DNA from: Tabrizicola_A aquatica
Lineage (GTDB): Bacteria > Pseudomonadota > Alphaproteobacteria > Rhodobacterales > Rhodobacteraceae
NCBI GenBank assembly: GCA_965194375.1
Contig: CBDAEL010000010.1
Reading direction: 5' to 3' (one strand)
DNA: 64,000 nucleotides
Shown: piece after piece, positions 23,977 to 33,330 of the stretch
Layout of the letters: every line of letters starts with the position of its first letter
Position numbering within the stretch: the first letter of the stretch is position 1
Made by a program: the position numbers and the translations under genes
The notes under the pieces: model-generated
Seen by the model: only the letters and a program-made list of their open reading frames with translations
What the model was told of the DNA's origin: nothing
Databases searched by the model: none

Positions 23977-25359
23977 TCAGACCGTGTGCAGATACAGGTC
24001 GAAATCCACCTCGGAGACGGTGCGCATCACGCGGGCGTATTCGGCGGCTTTGACGGCGGTGAAGGTGCGGTGCATGTCCTCGCCCAGCGCGTCTTTGAGG
24101 AAAGCCGAGCCTTGGGCCAGTCTGATGGCCGAGCGCCAGTCTTCGGGGATGACCACGGTGGTTTCCGCCTCATAGCCGTTGCCGGTGACCTCTGGTCCTG
24201 GATCGATGCGGTGCTTTAGGCCGTGGCGAATGCCGGCCAAAACGGTGGCGGCCACAAGGTAGGGGTTGGCGTCCACGCCAGCCGGGCGGTGTTCGATGCG
24301 GCGCGCGCGGATGTCGCCGGCGGGGATGCGCAGCGCGACCGAGCGGTTGTTGACGCCCCATGTGGGGGAGACCGGCGCGTAGGATTGGCTGGCAAAGCGG
24401 CGCCAAGAATTGGCGTGCGGGGCAAAGACCAGCATCGCCTCGCCCATGGTTTGCTGAAGCCCCCCGATGGCGTGCAGGATCGTGTCGTTGTACTGGCCTT
24501 CGACCGCCTCGACAAAGACGTTCTGGCCTTTGGCGTCTTGCAGGGAGACATGCAAGTGCATGCCAGAGCCTGCGTAATCCTCATTCGGTTTCGCCATGAA
24601 ACAGGCGGTGACGCCATGCAGCCGCGCGTGCATCCGCACGAGGCGCTTCAGGCGCATCAGATCATCCGCCGCCTGCAGAACGTTGTCGCGGTAGTGCAGC
24701 GTGAGTTCGTATTGGCCGGGCGCGAATTCCGAGATCAGGGTTTCGGCTTTGATGCCTGCCGCCTTGGCGCCTGCGTAGATGTCGTTGAAGAGGGGCAGCA
24801 TGCCGTGAAGCTGGTCAACCGAGTAGACATCGGTTTTCGAGTTGCGGCGGCGGTCGAGCACATCCCGCGCCGGGACCATCTTGCCGTTTGCGTCGCGGTC
24901 GTTTTCCAGAAGGAAGAACTCCAACTCAAAGGCCGCGGCGGGGTAAAGCCCCTCGGCGGCCATGGCGTCGACCTGTCGTTGCAGGGCGTGGCGAGGGTCC
25001 GAGGTCATCTGGGAGCCGTCGAGATTGTAGAGCGACATGAACACCTCGCCGCGCGGCGGGGTGGTGCCCACAAGCGGCACGAGCGTGCCGGGGATGGGCC
25101 ATGCGCGGCGGTCGCCGTCGCCCTGGTCCCAGATCAGTCCGGTTTCATGGACATCCTCGCCGCAGATATCCAAGCCGAGGATCGAGATCGGCATGTGGCG
25201 GCCAGACTTGTAGATCGACAAGAGCTCATGGCGGCGGATGATCTTGCCACGCCCGATGCCGTTGGAATCGTGCAGGACGATATCGAAGGCCTCAATCTCG
25301 GGATGGGCGGCGAGGAAGGCTTCGGCTTCGGCGGGGGTGGACCCAGATGGGCTGGTCAT
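23977..25359 (-). CDS. Glutamine synthetase-like ligase (gamma-glutamyl-polyamine type)
   Basis: 460 residues. The catalytic domain of the glutamine synthetase superfamily is recognised by AAFELEFFLLEND (metal-binding Glu), AGSGMHLHVSLQDA, SYAPVSPTWGVNNRSVALRIP and IEHRPAGVDANPYLVAATVLAG. The N-terminal EAFDIVLHDSNGIGRGKII is typical of PuuA-like gamma-glutamylputrescine synthetases and not of housekeeping GlnA, and no adenylylation loop is seen. It would join glutamate to a primary amine with ATP. A class III aminotransferase gene lies just upstream (12 bases), suggesting a polyamine route. The amine is inferred. Confidence 0.82.
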   Translation of the reverse strand: MTSPSGSTPAEAEAFLAAHPEIEAFDIVLHDSNGIGRGKIIRRHELLSIYKSGRHMPISILGLDICGEDVHETGLIWDQGDGDRRAWPIPGTLVPLVGTTPPRGEVFMSLYNLDGSQMTSDPRHALQRQVDAMAAEGLYPAAAFELEFFLLENDRDANGKMVPARDVLDRRRNSKTDVYSVDQLHGMLPLFNDIYAGAKAAGIKAETLISEFAPGQYELTLHYRDNVLQAADDLMRLKRLVRMHARLHGVTACFMAKPNEDYAGSGMHLHVSLQDAKGQNVFVEAVEGQYNDTILHAIGGLQQTMGEAMLVFAPHANSWRRFASQSYAPVSPTWGVNNRSVALRIPAGDIRARRIEHRPAGVDANPYLVAATVLAGIRHGLKHRIDPGPEVTGNGYEAETTVVIPEDWRSAIRLAQGSAFLKDALGEDMHRTFTAVKAAEYARVMRTVSEVDFDLYLHTV

Positions 25360-25371
25360 GGTCTTGATCTT

Positions 25372-26739
25372 TCAGGAAAACAGTTCGGTCAGCACGTCAT
25401 TGAAGGCGGTGATCAGGCGGTCGACCTGACGTTTCTTCGTGGCGGGGCTGACAAGCATCATGTTGTGGAAGGGTGCGATCAGGCTGCCACGGTTGAGAAG
25501 GGCGGTGTGCAGCGCGGCTTCGGCCTGCGGCTGGTGGGCATGGCCGGCTTCGGTGCCGTTTCGCAACGGGCCGGGGGCACAGATAAACTCGACCCGCGCG
25601 CCGACGCGCACGACGTGCCACGGGGCCTTGTGCCGCGCGATCACCTCGGCCAAACCGTGCGAGAGCCGTTCGGCAAGCTTTTCCATATGCGCGTAGTTTT
25701 TGGCCGTCATCACCTCGCCCAAGGTGGCCTTCAGGCAGGCGAATTGCAAAGGATTGGCGGAAAGCGTGGTGCCCATGCCGGAATGGCCGGGCGCGCGTTT
25801 TGCATTGGCCTCCTCGTACCGCTTTGCGGTCTCGTCGCTCAGCCCCCAAACGGCGGTGGGCAGGCCACCGGCCACGCATTTGCCGACGACGAAGATATCG
25901 GGTGAGAGGGAGTGCACGGCCGTATAGCCGCCAAGGCCCGAAGAAATGGTGTGCGTCTCGTCGATGATAAGGAGCGCGCCGTAGCGGCGCGAGAGCAGGC
26001 GCAAGCCATCGTGAAAGCCCGCGTCGGGCAGGACCATGCAAGAGTTGGTCATCACCGGTTCGGTCAGGATCGCGGCGATCTCACCGGTTTTCAGCGCGGC
26101 TTCCACGGCGGTAAGGTCGTTGAATTCAACCGCTGTCGCCCCAAGGGTCAGGTCTGCCACTTGGCCCATAAGCCCTTGGCGGTTTTGGGTTTTGCCGCCT
26201 GAGAGCTCCACCATCACGTCGTCTACGGTGCCGTGATAGCAGCCGTTGAACACCAGGATCTTGGGCCGCCCGCTGATGGCGCGCGCGACGCGGATGGCAA
26301 AGCGGTTGGCATCGGTCGCGGTGGTGGCGATCTGCCAGCGGAAGGGGCCGAACACCTCTTGCAACAGCCGCCCCGCCGCGAGGCCGTCTTCGGTGGGCAG
26401 CATATAGGTCAGGCCCCGGGGGGCTTGGGCGCGGATCGCCTTGGCGACGGGTGCAGGCGAATGGCCGAACATCGACCCGGTATCGCCCAAACAGAAATCG
26501 TCGATCTCATAGCCGTCGATGTCGGTCAGACGCGCGCCTTTGGCGCGGGCCACAATCGGCAGGTGCGGCATGGGCCAGTCGGTCATCCAATGCAGCGGCA
26601 CGCCGCCCAAGTACGCATCAGCCCCCTTCGCCAGCGCCGCCTTGGCCTTGGGGCGGGCGGCGGCATAGCGTTTGGCCTCGCGCTGGGCGAGTTTTTCCAG
26701 CCGATCCTTGGCGATGCCGGCGATCAGGTCTTGGGCCAT
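25372..26739 (-). CDS. Class III PLP-dependent aminotransferase
   Basis: 455 residues. The PLP lysine is K287 in FVVGKCVAGGLP and the pyridine-N aspartate is D260 in ALLIIDETH. FNGCYHGTVDD is the phosphate-site region. The family includes glutamate-1-semialdehyde aminomutase, omega-amino acid and polyamine aminotransferases. GGGAG seven bases upstream supports ATG 26739. The adjacent gamma-glutamyl ligase-like gene suggests use of an amine such as putrescine or its derivative, but the substrate is not shown by the sequence. Confidence 0.83.
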   Translation of the reverse strand: MAQDLIAGIAKDRLEKLAQREAKRYAAARPKAKAALAKGADAYLGGVPLHWMTDWPMPHLPIVARAKGARLTDIDGYEIDDFCLGDTGSMFGHSPAPVAKAIRAQAPRGLTYMLPTEDGLAAGRLLQEVFGPFRWQIATTATDANRFAIRVARAISGRPKILVFNGCYHGTVDDVMVELSGGKTQNRQGLMGQVADLTLGATAVEFNDLTAVEAALKTGEIAAILTEPVMTNSCMVLPDAGFHDGLRLLSRRYGALLIIDETHTISSGLGGYTAVHSLSPDIFVVGKCVAGGLPTAVWGLSDETAKRYEEANAKRAPGHSGMGTTLSANPLQFACLKATLGEVMTAKNYAHMEKLAERLSHGLAEVIARHKAPWHVVRVGARVEFICAPGPLRNGTEAGHAHQPQAEAALHTALLNRGSLIAPFHNMMLVSPATKKRQVDRLITAFNDVLTELFS

Positions 26740-26847
26740 GGGGCGACTCCCTGAGGGTGGTTGGCGCTGTTATGCAGAAAAATTTGATCAAAATAAAGGG
26801 GCGTTGCGGGGATGGACCCGCGTGGGGTGGGGCGCTAGCCTTGGGCG

Positions 26848-27303
26848 ATGGATGACCTACTGTTCCGCCCTTACCGTTCCAGCGATTTCGCCGCCTGTCT
26901 TCGCCTGTTTGACAGCAATACGCCGGAATCCTTTGCCCCGGAGGAACGGGCCGAGTTTATCGCCTTTCTGAACGACATCGGGCCTTGGCCCTATCTGGTG
27001 GGCGAGGCGAGGGGCCAAGTGGTGGCATGTGGCGGCTTTGAGGTGGCGGGTGAGACGGCGAGGCTGACCTATGGTATGGTTGACCGAGCCCGGCAGAGGC
27101 AGGGCATCGGTCAGGCGTTGTCAGATGCGCGGCTGGGGGCAATCCGCCTTGTGGTGGGGGTGGACCGGGTAGCAATGGAAACCAGCCAACTGAGCGCCGG
27201 GTTCTATGTCCGGCTGGGATTCAGCGTTACAGAGGTCACGAAAAACGGCATTGGCCCTGGGTTGGATCGCTGGGTGATGGTGATGGAACTGGGCGCGACA
27301 TGA
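26848..27303 (+). CDS. GNAT family N-acetyltransferase
   Basis: 151 residues. The GNAT core is seen as VVACGGFEVAGETARLTYGMVDRARQRQGIGQALSDARL, with RQRQGIGQAL as the acetyl-CoA pyrophosphate loop, and then LSAGFYVRLGFSV. The substrate is unknown. It diverges from the aminotransferase gene and its stop overlaps the GST start by four bases (ATGA), giving a two-gene unit. Confidence 0.82.
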   Translation: MDDLLFRPYRSSDFAACLRLFDSNTPESFAPEERAEFIAFLNDIGPWPYLVGEARGQVVACGGFEVAGETARLTYGMVDRARQRQGIGQALSDARLGAIRLVVGVDRVAMETSQLSAGFYVRLGFSVTEVTKNGIGPGLDRWVMVMELGAT

Positions 27304-27950
27304 TGACCACAGACAAAGTGCTTTGCCTTCATGGGTATCGCTACAGCGTTTATACCCGCATTGTCAGGGTGGTTCTGGCAGAAAAGTCGTTGGCCTATGA
27401 TCTGTCCGAAGTAAACCCGTTTGAGGAGGAAAGTTCTGCTGCGGCAAACCCACATCCTTTTGGCATGGTGCCGGTATTGAGCAATGGGGGCTTTCAGATC
27501 TACGAAACGAACGCGATCACCCGGTATCTTGACGCAGCCTTTCCAGACCCGGCGCTGACGCCCCGCCTGCCAAGCGCCATTGCACGTATGGCGCAGGTAA
27601 TCGCGATGATCGATGCCTACGGCTACCGGCACATGGTGCGGCAGGTCTTTGAACACAGGGTCTTTCGTCCGGCAAACGGGGAAGCCTTGGACGAGGCCGA
27701 AGTTGCGGCGGGGCTGCGGGCGTCCGGCAAGGTGCTTGCGGCGCTCGAGTCGGTTGCGGCTGAAGGGTTGGTGCTGGCCAAAGGCCAAATGACGCTGGCC
27801 GAGTGCCACCTCGCCCCCATGCTGGACTATTTCACCGTTGCGCCAGAAGGGGCGGCGCTTTTGGCGCGTTGTTCCGCCTTGTCGCGTTGGTGGGCGGACG
27901 TGGCAGAGCGTCCCAGCCTGATCCGTACAAACCCGGGATTGCCGGGATAG
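27300..27950 (+). CDS. Glutathione S-transferase family protein
   Basis: 216 residues. The N-terminal thioredoxin-like half is KVLCLHGYRYSVYTRIVRVVLAEKSLAYDLSEVNPF, then HPFGMVPVLSNGGFQIYETNAITRYLDAAF, with the cis-Pro (VPVL) and the ET/S glutathione-binding motif. The all-helical C-terminal half includes LTLAECHLAPMLDYF. The role is probably detoxification or redox metabolism, substrate unknown. Two ATGs in tandem (27300 and 27303) are possible starts; the first overlaps the upstream GNAT stop. Confidence 0.85.
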   Translation: MMTTDKVLCLHGYRYSVYTRIVRVVLAEKSLAYDLSEVNPFEEESSAAANPHPFGMVPVLSNGGFQIYETNAITRYLDAAFPDPALTPRLPSAIARMAQVIAMIDAYGYRHMVRQVFEHRVFRPANGEALDEAEVAAGLRASGKVLAALESVAAEGLVLAKGQMTLAECHLAPMLDYFTVAPEGAALLARCSALSRWWADVAERPSLIRTNPGLPG

Positions 27951-27980
27951 GGAATATTTTCGACCGAAAATCAGTGTGCC

Positions 27981-29552
27981 TCAGGCCCTGACCCGCACCT
28001 CGATCAACCTTGGGCCGTTATGGGGCTGGGACAGCGCCCAATACAGCGCCTCGGGGTCTAGGGGGGCCGAGGTATAGGGCAGGTCGCAGGCGGCTGCGAA
28101 GGGTTCCATGTTCAGGGGCGAGGGGTGACAGCCGATCACCTCGGTATTGGCCGCGCGCATGGCGTCGGCGATCTCGTTATAGGCGGCGTTGTTCCAGACA
28201 AGGAAGGTGATCGGCAATTTCTCATCCACCGCCGTGCGGAGTTCACCGGGCGAGAATTGCAGCCCACCGTCGCCGATCAGGCAGACGACTTTGGCGCCGG
28301 GCGTGCCGATGGACGCACCCACGGCGGCGCCGGGGCCGTAACCCAAGGCGCCATAGCCGGTGGCGGCGTTGAAAAAGCCGCCCGGGCGGTCGTGGTCATA
28401 GTACAGGTTGGCGGCATAGATCGCTTGGGTGCTGTCGCCCACGATCAGACAGCCGGGCAGGGCGGCGCGCACCACCTCGACCATGGTCAGGCGGTTGGGC
28501 ATCAGGGGGTCAAGCTGGGCCAGTTCGGCGCGGGCCTTGTCGCGGGTGGCGGCGGCGCGGGCCGGGCCGCTGGCCTGTTTGGCGGTCAGGTGCGGCAGAA
28601 GCGCGGCCATGGTGGCCCCGGCGTCGCCCTGCAGCGTGAGCGCGGCGGGCAGGCGGGCGAGTTGTTCCGCGCAGGCATCAATGCGGATCATGTCGGGGCG
28701 TGCGGGCAGATCGCCCACGACATACATGTCATAATCGGTCCAGCCGAATTCGGTGCCGATGGCCAGCACGCAGGTGGCGGAATGGATCAGATCCCGCACC
28801 GAGGACAGGCTGGGCGAGGCGGGCACGGTCAAGGGGTGATGATGCATCATGCCCCGCGCGTTGACGGTCTGGATAACTGGCGCGTCCAGCCGCTCGGCCA
28901 GCGCCTTAAGCGCGGCCTCTTGGCCGCGGGTGCCGCCGCCGGCAAGGATCACCACATCGGCGGCGGCATTCAGAAGTTCGGCCGCCTGTTCAAGGCCTTT
29001 GGCCGCTGGGCGGGCGGGCAGGGGGGCGGGCGCGGGCAGGGCCGCGCATTCCATCGGCATCACGTCGGTCGGCACTTCGATATGCACCGGGCCGGGGCGG
29101 CCGGTGGTCATTGCGGCAAAGGCCCAATCCAGGGTTTCGGCCACTTGCGACGGGTCGGTGATCCGGCGGGTCGGGCACAGGGTGGCAATCATCGCCTGCT
29201 GGTCGGGCAATTCGTGCAGCAGGCCCCAGCCCTTGCCCAAGGACCCGCGCCGATTGACGCCCGAGATCACCAGCATCGGGATCGAATCTTCGCGCGCTTG
29301 GGCCATGGCGGTGATGGCATTGGTCAGGCCGGGGCCAGTGATAACCAAAGCAACGCCGGGCTTGCCGGTGGCACGGGCATAGCCATCGGCCATGAACGCG
29401 CAGCCTTGTTCGTGCCGCGCCGTCACATGTCGCACCGGACTTCCGGACAATCCGCGATACATTTCAACGGTATGCACGCCGGGGATGCCAAAGACCACCT
29501 CAACCCCACGGGCATGCAGCCCTTCGACCAGTCTCATGCCGACGGTGTTCAT
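27981..29552 (-). CDS. aruI: ThDP-dependent decarboxylase, probably 5-guanidino-2-oxopentanoate decarboxylase
   Basis: 523 residues of the acetolactate-synthase/benzoylformate-decarboxylase superfamily. The catalytic Glu is E48 in TARHEQGCAFMADGYAR. The ThDP/Mg motif is GDGGLQFSPGELRTAVDEKLPITFLVWNN. AruI of the Pseudomonas arginine transaminase pathway decarboxylates 2-ketoarginine to 4-guanidinobutanal. The close resemblance and the coupled aminotransferase gene upstream support this, but other 2-oxo acids are possible. The start overlaps the aminotransferase stop (ATGA). Confidence 0.72.
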   Translation of the reverse strand: MNTVGMRLVEGLHARGVEVVFGIPGVHTVEMYRGLSGSPVRHVTARHEQGCAFMADGYARATGKPGVALVITGPGLTNAITAMAQAREDSIPMLVISGVNRRGSLGKGWGLLHELPDQQAMIATLCPTRRITDPSQVAETLDWAFAAMTTGRPGPVHIEVPTDVMPMECAALPAPAPLPARPAAKGLEQAAELLNAAADVVILAGGGTRGQEAALKALAERLDAPVIQTVNARGMMHHHPLTVPASPSLSSVRDLIHSATCVLAIGTEFGWTDYDMYVVGDLPARPDMIRIDACAEQLARLPAALTLQGDAGATMAALLPHLTAKQASGPARAAATRDKARAELAQLDPLMPNRLTMVEVVRAALPGCLIVGDSTQAIYAANLYYDHDRPGGFFNAATGYGALGYGPGAAVGASIGTPGAKVVCLIGDGGLQFSPGELRTAVDEKLPITFLVWNNAAYNEIADAMRAANTEVIGCHPSPLNMEPFAAACDLPYTSAPLDPEALYWALSQPHNGPRLIEVRVRA

Positions 29553-30748
29553 TTAGGCTCTCCTATGGTCTTGGCGGCAAAGGCGGCGATGCGGGTGCAG
29601 GCCGCATCAATCGCGGGATCGGGTTGAGTAAGCGACAGGCGCAGCCAGCCTGCAAGCCCCCCATCGCCCCCGACACCGAAACTTTCGCCGGGCATGCAGG
29701 CGACACCGGCCTCGGTCAGAAGCGCGCGGGCAAAGGCGCTGCCGGACAGGCCCGAGGCACGGATGTCGAGAAGGGCGAACATGCCCGCTTCGGGGCGGTG
29801 AACGGCAAGGCCCGCAACCCCGTGCAGCCGGTCATGGATCATCCCCGCGCGGGCGGCAAAGCGCGCCGCCATGCCGCGCGCGACGGGGGAGCCTTGGGTC
29901 ACGGCCAGCGTGGTCATGTCGGCGATGAAGGGTTGGCTGCCGAACAGCATGGTTTCAGAGAGGGGCAGCATCCGGGCGCAAAACTCGGCCGGGCCGACGC
30001 ACCAGCCCGAGCGAAAGCCGGGCGCTGCGTGGGATTTGGAGATCGAGGAGGTGACAACCGTACGCTCGGCCAACTCTGGCAGATCCAGCGGCGAGGCAAA
30101 GGGCACGCCGTCGAACACCATATCCTCATAGACCTCGTCCGAGACGATCCAGAGGTCATGGGCAAGGGCGAGCGCGCCCAAGGCGGCGATCTCATCGGCG
30201 CGCAGCACCGCACCCGTGGGGTTGTGGGGGGTGTTGAGGAACAAAACGCGGGTGCGGGGCGTGATCTTGGCCGCGACATCGGCGGCTTGCAGGCGGAAAC
30301 CTTGTTCGGGGCGCAGGGCCACGGGAACCGCTGTTGCACCCGTGGCGGCAATCAGCCCGTCATAGGTGGCATACATCGGGTCGGCCACGATCACCTCATC
30401 CCCGGGGCCCAGAAGGGTGCAGAGCACGGCATAAAGCGCGGTCTGGGTGCCGGGCAGGGTCATGATGTTTTCAGGCCCAAAGGCGCGGCCACGCCGGGCG
30501 GTGTAGCGCTGGGCAATGGCCGCCAGCGTTGCGGGTTCGCCATGGCCGTTGGAATAGCCCGTACGGCCTGCCTCCATGGCGGCGGTGGCGGCCAAAATCA
30601 GATCGGGCGGGCAGGGCACATCCGGCTCACCGATGGTCAGCTCGATAACGTCGCGGCCCTCACGCTTCATCTTGCGGGCCGCTGCGTGAATTTCCCATTT
30701 GGCACCGCCAAGCCCTTGGAGGCGGTCGGTCAGGGCGGAATATCTCAT
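29549..30748 (-). CDS. aruH: Class I PLP aminotransferase, possible arginine:pyruvate transaminase
   Basis: 399 residues from ATG 30748 (MRYSALTDRLQGLGG); the longer upstream frame is not conserved. Fold-type I residues are visible: NTPHNPTG near 172-179, D204 and Y207 in SDEVYEDM, K238 in SSISKSHAAPGFRSGW. AruH transfers the amino group of arginine to pyruvate to give 2-ketoarginine. The assignment rests on coupling to the aruI-like decarboxylase. It overlaps its TetR regulator gene by ATGA as well, so all three form one operon. Confidence 0.7.
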   Translation of the reverse strand: MRYSALTDRLQGLGGAKWEIHAAARKMKREGRDVIELTIGEPDVPCPPDLILAATAAMEAGRTGYSNGHGEPATLAAIAQRYTARRGRAFGPENIMTLPGTQTALYAVLCTLLGPGDEVIVADPMYATYDGLIAATGATAVPVALRPEQGFRLQAADVAAKITPRTRVLFLNTPHNPTGAVLRADEIAALGALALAHDLWIVSDEVYEDMVFDGVPFASPLDLPELAERTVVTSSISKSHAAPGFRSGWCVGPAEFCARMLPLSETMLFGSQPFIADMTTLAVTQGSPVARGMAARFAARAGMIHDRLHGVAGLAVHRPEAGMFALLDIRASGLSGSAFARALLTEAGVACMPGESFGVGGDGGLAGWLRLSLTQPDPAIDAACTRIAAFAAKTIGEPK

Positions 30749-31374
30749 GCGCTGGGGTCTTTCAGAGGAATGGTGAGGATGGCGGAGACGGCGGCAAGGC
30801 CGATGGCTTGCAACTCGCCCGAGGCAAAGCCTTGCGGCAGGGCCGAGCCTTCCAGCCATAGCCCGTCGATCACCGCGTTGCAGGCGATGGCGTCGCGGTG
30901 GCATTGCGCGGGGTTGGCCTTGCGCGGCAGGGCGGCGATCAGCCCTTCGAGGATGTCGCGATAGGCGCGGTAGCCTTGTTCGTGGATCTGGCGCATCTCG
31001 GGGTCGCTGCGCAAGCTGTTCAGAAACCCGGCCCAAAGCCCAAGGCGATGCGCGTCCACCACCGGCGGGCGGAGCGAGGCCGCGACGAAAGCGGCAAGCC
31101 TTGCTGTGGGGTCGGGGCCGGCATCGCTTAGGGCGGCGGCGCTGTCATCGGTCAGCATCTGCACGAAGCGGCGATAGGCGGCGCGGGTCAGTTCTTCTTT
31201 GGTGGCGAAGTAATGGCGGATCAGCCCCGGCGTCACGCCCGCGCGGGCGGCAATGGCGCGCACGGTCGCCGCCTGTGGCCCGCCAACCGCCACGAGCTCG
31301 AGCGCGGCTTCAATCAGCGCCTCGCGGCGAGCTTCTTCGGGTTCGCGGCGATAGGGACGGCGATCAGTGGACAT
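30745..31374 (-). CDS. TetR family regulator (BetI-like)
   Basis: 209 residues from ATG 31374. The N-terminal HTH is ALIEAALELVAVGGPQAATVRAIAARAGVTPGLIRHYFATKEELTRAAYRRF. The C-terminal ligand domain (LRPPVVDAHRLGLWAGFLNSLRSDPEMRQIHEQGYRAYRDIL) is of the BetI type. As first gene of the aminotransferase/decarboxylase operon it probably represses its own operon. A partly symmetric TTATAC-GAAT-GGATAA lies 11 bases upstream of the start codon and is a candidate operator. Confidence 0.85.
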   Translation of the reverse strand: MSTDRRPYRREPEEARREALIEAALELVAVGGPQAATVRAIAARAGVTPGLIRHYFATKEELTRAAYRRFVQMLTDDSAAALSDAGPDPTARLAAFVAASLRPPVVDAHRLGLWAGFLNSLRSDPEMRQIHEQGYRAYRDILEGLIAALPRKANPAQCHRDAIACNAVIDGLWLEGSALPQGFASGELQAIGLAAVSAILTIPLKDPSA

Positions 31375-31384
31375 GAGTGTCTTG

Positions 31385-31400
31385 TTATACGAATGGATAA
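31385..31400. promoter_or_regulatory. Candidate TetR operator
   Basis: TTATACGAATGGATAA has the symmetric form TTAT-x-C-N4-G-x-ATAA, one mismatched pair, and lies just upstream of the TetR start at 31374. The size and position fit an autoregulatory TetR site; binding is inferred. Confidence 0.4.
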
Positions 31401-31488
31401 TTCCCGCGAGAGTGCGGCCAGTCGCCGCGCGATGCAAGAGATATGGGCAAATTTGCTGAAAAAAGTGGCAGCTTGGCCATGAAGAGCT

Positions 31489-32373
31489 TCAGGTCTCGCC
31501 CACCACGTCCTTGTGGATGATGACATCGGTCTGGGGATAGGCGCTCAGGATGGCGCGGCGCAGGCCTGCGCCTATGTCATGGGCTTCGCGCAGGGTTTGG
31601 CTGCCGTCCAACTCGATATGAATGTTCACGAAGATGCGGCTTCCAGCGGTGCGGGTTTTCAGATCGTGATAGCCATGCACGCCCGGCCAGTCGGCGGCAA
31701 TCTTACCGATGCTGGCAATGATGGCGGGATCGGCGCGGCGGTCCATCAGCGCATCAAACGCGCCCTTGCCGATGCGCAGGGCGCCTAAGGCCAGCATCAC
31801 TGCCGCGCCAATCGCCACAACCGAGTCGATCTGGCCCATGCCATAGGCCGACGAGGCCCAAAGCGACACGATGGCCCCGATGTTGGGCAGAAGGTCGCCC
31901 AGATAATGCAGCCGATCGGCAGCCACGACCCGGCTGCCCGTGGCGCGCGCCACGCGGCCTTGCCACCACACAAGCCCCAGCGTCAGCACCACCGACAGCC
32001 CCATCGCCACCATGCCGCGCCCTTGCGCTTGGAGTTGCGGCGTTGACGGGTCCAAAAGGCGCTGGGTGGCGGCAAAGGCGATGACGCCAGATGCGATGAG
32101 GATAAAGATCGCCTGACCCAAGGCGGCCAGATCCTCGGCGCTGGTATGGCCAAAGGCGTGGTCTTCGTCGGCGGGTTTGGCGGCATAGATCAGCGCCGCC
32201 ATCGCGGCGAGCGAGATCATCAGGTCCATCGCAGAATCGGCCAGCGAGGCCGCCACCGACAGCGCCCCAGTTTCGCCTAAAGCCCAAAGCTTCAGCGCCA
32301 CAAGAAGAGCGGCCACCGCCACCGAGGCGGCGCCAGCCGTCAGGTTCAGGCGGACGGGATGCGGGTCGGACAT
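31489..32373 (-). CDS. Cation diffusion facilitator (FieF/CzcD type) efflux transporter
   Basis: 294 residues. Six hydrophobic segments lie in the N-terminal two thirds. The metal site of TM2/TM5 is visible as S-L-A-D-S-A-M-D (D-x3-D) and DRLHYLGD (H-x3-D), as in YiiP/FieF. The sequence HAFGHTSAEDLAALGQ follows TM2. The C-terminal cytoplasmic ferredoxin-like domain (VHGYHDLKTRTAGSRIFVNIHIELDG) binds further metal. It exports zinc, iron or similar divalent ions against protons. Monocistronic by spacing. Confidence 0.9.
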   Translation of the reverse strand: MSDPHPVRLNLTAGAASVAVAALLVALKLWALGETGALSVAASLADSAMDLMISLAAMAALIYAAKPADEDHAFGHTSAEDLAALGQAIFILIASGVIAFAATQRLLDPSTPQLQAQGRGMVAMGLSVVLTLGLVWWQGRVARATGSRVVAADRLHYLGDLLPNIGAIVSLWASSAYGMGQIDSVVAIGAAVMLALGALRIGKGAFDALMDRRADPAIIASIGKIAADWPGVHGYHDLKTRTAGSRIFVNIHIELDGSQTLREAHDIGAGLRRAILSAYPQTDVIIHKDVVGET

Positions 32374-32455
32374 CGGGTGGTCCTTTGCGACAGGTTCAGC
32401 GCGCTTTAGGCGCGGTGGGGCGTGCGATCAAGCGTTGCCGACAAAGCTGGTGCGA

Positions 32456-33190
32456 TTATTCCAAAATCTCGCCGGGGATCACACCCCAAAGCGCCGATTT
32501 CTCAACCCAGCCGCGTTCGCCTTGCACGTTCATCCGGCACCAATCGGGGGTGCAGGCCAGAAGCCTGCCGATCACACCCCGTTCGGCCTGAAACCTGACG
32601 GCCGAGGCCGGGTCGGGTTGCATGCGGAAATCGGCAAGATTGGCGGTGAGGATGGCCGAGCGCACGCCGGACAAAAGCGCGTAATGCACCCAGCCGCCCA
32701 AGCCCTCGGCATCCTCGACGCGCCGCCAGTTTTCATGTTCGGCCGTCACGCGCAGCGGCATTCCGGGGGTGGTGAACACCCAGTCGATGCGATGGGTCAG
32801 GCTGGGGCCGCGCCGGGCGTTGCCCTCATTGCCCTTGAGGCTGACAAAGCGTGGGATCGGCAGGTTGGTCACCGCGCCTTTAGAGGGGTCACGCGGGGGG
32901 GTGGCTGGCTTGGCCGCCGGGGCCGGATTGGCGGGGGCTGCTGCCGGGGCAGGGGCTGCAGCGGCCTCGGGCGCGCTTTCGGGCACGGGCTCTGCGATGG
33001 GCGCTGCGGCGGCATGGATCGGGTTGGGCTTTGGTCGGGGCGAGGCGGTAAGGCCGCCTTCGGTCGGCGCGGCCACCGAGACCGTGCCGCCTGCGCTGAC
33101 CTGCGCTGCGGCGGGCAGGGTGCCCCATGTCGTGCCGATGGCCAGCATCATCCCGATGCCCACAGCCCGAAACCCCCAAAACCCTGTCAT
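32456..33190 (-). CDS. Exported protein with SH3-like domains
   Basis: 244 residues from ATG 33190, with AAAGG eight bases upstream; ATG 33211 and a start at 33286 also remain in frame. A signal or anchor helix is at about 1-30, then a Pro/Ala linker of 70 residues. Two bacterial SH3 units follow: IPRFVSLKGNEGNARRGPSLTHRIDWVF...GLGGWVHYALLSG and RFQAERGVIGRLLACTPDWCRMNVQGERGWVEKSALWGV (DUF1058/SH3_4 type). Such proteins bind peptidoglycan or other envelope partners; the precise role is unknown. Confidence 0.8.
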   Translation of the reverse strand: MTGFWGFRAVGIGMMLAIGTTWGTLPAAAQVSAGGTVSVAAPTEGGLTASPRPKPNPIHAAAAPIAEPVPESAPEAAAAPAPAAAPANPAPAAKPATPPRDPSKGAVTNLPIPRFVSLKGNEGNARRGPSLTHRIDWVFTTPGMPLRVTAEHENWRRVEDAEGLGGWVHYALLSGVRSAILTANLADFRMQPDPASAVRFQAERGVIGRLLACTPDWCRMNVQGERGWVEKSALWGVIPGEILE

Positions 33191-33330
33191 TGCCCGTGCC
33201 TTTCGCGACATTTGGGGCTGTATTGTCGCCCCGCCTGCCGCCGTTACTGCTTGCCGGGGCTTGTGCCTTGCCCCGCTTGTCGTCACTTTGCCATTCTGAG
33301 ATGCGATTTGGAAGTGCAGGGAGGCCCCTT

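Noticed and set aside
31754..32287. 177-codon minus-strand frame within the cation efflux gene
   Set aside because: Same-strand shadow frame of the transporter gene; the transporter frame has the metal-binding motifs.
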